Shown here one piece after another: positions 63,782 through 64,000 of a DNA stretch of 64,000 bases (position 1 is its first letter; each line of letters starts with the position of its first letter). The notes under the pieces were generated by a model. It worked only from the letters and a program-made list of their open reading frames with translations, was not told the origin of the DNA and searched no databases. The stretch comes from Candidatus Nanopelagicales bacterium (GTDB lineage: Bacteria; Actinomycetota; Actinomycetes; S36-B12): positions 1 to 64,000 of the forward strand of contig WLWL01000002.1 of the NCBI GenBank assembly GCA_012103605.1, given 5' to 3'. A program made the position numbers and the translations under genes.

Positions 63782-64000
63782 TGGCTACCGGCTACCCAAC
63801 GAAGCAGGCCCAGAGTCGACGACCACGCCGAGCGACGTCTGGTGGACGTGGCTCCGGGGGAGACCATCACACACCGGGTGATTTCCGTCGAGGGAACGCT
63901 CGGCGCCGAGGCACCGCGCTAGTCCTGGCCACGGCCGTCGTCGCTTCTGTTTTCGCAGCGCGTCTAGTGGACCTCCAGGCGGTACGAGGCGAGGCTCTTG
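63781..64000 (+). CDS. ftsI: Penicillin-binding protein FtsI, N-terminal part
   Basis: Only the first 73 codons are in the window and the track does not list this frame. My translation has a long basic start (QAQSRRPRRATSGGRGSGGD), a membrane helix (TALVLATAVVASVFAARLV) and DLQAVRGEAL, the usual beginning of the periplasmic PBP dimerisation domain. The position directly after ftsL identifies it as the septal class B transpeptidase. The catalytic region is beyond the edge. Confidence 0.85.
   Translation, partial: MATGYPTKQAQSRRPRRATSGGRGSGGDHHTPGDFRRGNARRRGTALVLATAVVASVFAARLVDLQAVRGEAL

Overview
The window is a high-GC chromosomal segment of an actinomycete (Actinomycetota). Signature genes are a WhiB1-type regulator, a SigR/RsrA (SigH/RshA) pair with a TB7.3-like biotinyl protein, a PdtaS-type kinase, an SAV_6107-type HEPN protein beside dnaE2/dinB, and the start of a dcw cluster (mraZ-rsmH-ftsL-ftsI). 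Gene order is strikingly mycobacterium-like in three blocks although nothing mycolate-related is seen. The genus cannot be named. Genes are densely packed with many 4-nt overlaps. Many start codons lie 6-8 nt after a -10-like hexamer, which suggests widespread leaderless transcription. No tRNA, rRNA, CRISPR, IS element or prophage was seen.

Layout. 0-2.6 kb: propionate/methylmalonyl-CoA genes (epimerase end, thiolase, meaB). 2.8-11.3 kb: thioredoxin-like co-chaperone, SRAP peptidase, sigR-rsrA, biotinyl carrier, thioesterase, acetolactate-synthase-like enzyme, pdtaS, whiB1, lipid kinase and a small membrane protein. 11.3-17.1 kb: a minus-strand ECF vitamin transporter operon (secreted alpha/alpha-barrel protein, anchored SCO2322-like protein, T, A-A and S components) behind a cobalamin riboswitch with an intrinsic terminator, read here as B12 uptake. 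17.1-18.4 kb: small hypothetical and aldo/keto reductase. 18.5-24.7 kb: enoyl-CoA hydratase and a cluster resembling mycobacterial methylglucose lipopolysaccharide (MGLP) genes (two methyltransferases, GT4, hexapeptide acyltransferase, GH57). 24.8-36.5 kb: etfBA, cysteine desulfurase, mnmA, MetE-like, ligA, gatCAB, hydroxyacid dehydrogenase.

36.5-45.4 kb: two ilvD paralogues in direct orientation flank an FAH hydrolase and a minus-strand operon (sulfurtransferase, apiose-dehydrogenase-like Gfo/Idh enzyme, apionate-lactonase-like protein, SDR). I read this as a candidate D-apiose/apionate pathway in which a duplicated dihydroxyacid dehydratase acts on apionate, a hydroxylated analogue of its normal substrate. 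The 3' parts of the two ilvD copies look homogenised by gene conversion. This is the most novel hypothesis in the window.

45.4-51.4 kb: pterin dehydratase, then an SOS mutagenesis block (LexA box, HEPN protein, DnaE2-type polymerase, DinB). 51.5-61.1 kb: DUF3040, MaoC hydratase, a decapeptide-repeat protein with an RDD membrane protein, two exported proteins, rmuC, a HelD-like RNA polymerase-associated ATPase, a phosphopantetheinyl transferase, DUF3293 and a DUF3048 lipoprotein. 61.2-64 kb: the dcw cluster with MraZ boxes, a structured mraZ-rsmH intergenic region and an untracked 45-residue membrane protein; ftsI runs off the end. Degenerate 13-14 bp tandem repeats recur at gene ends.
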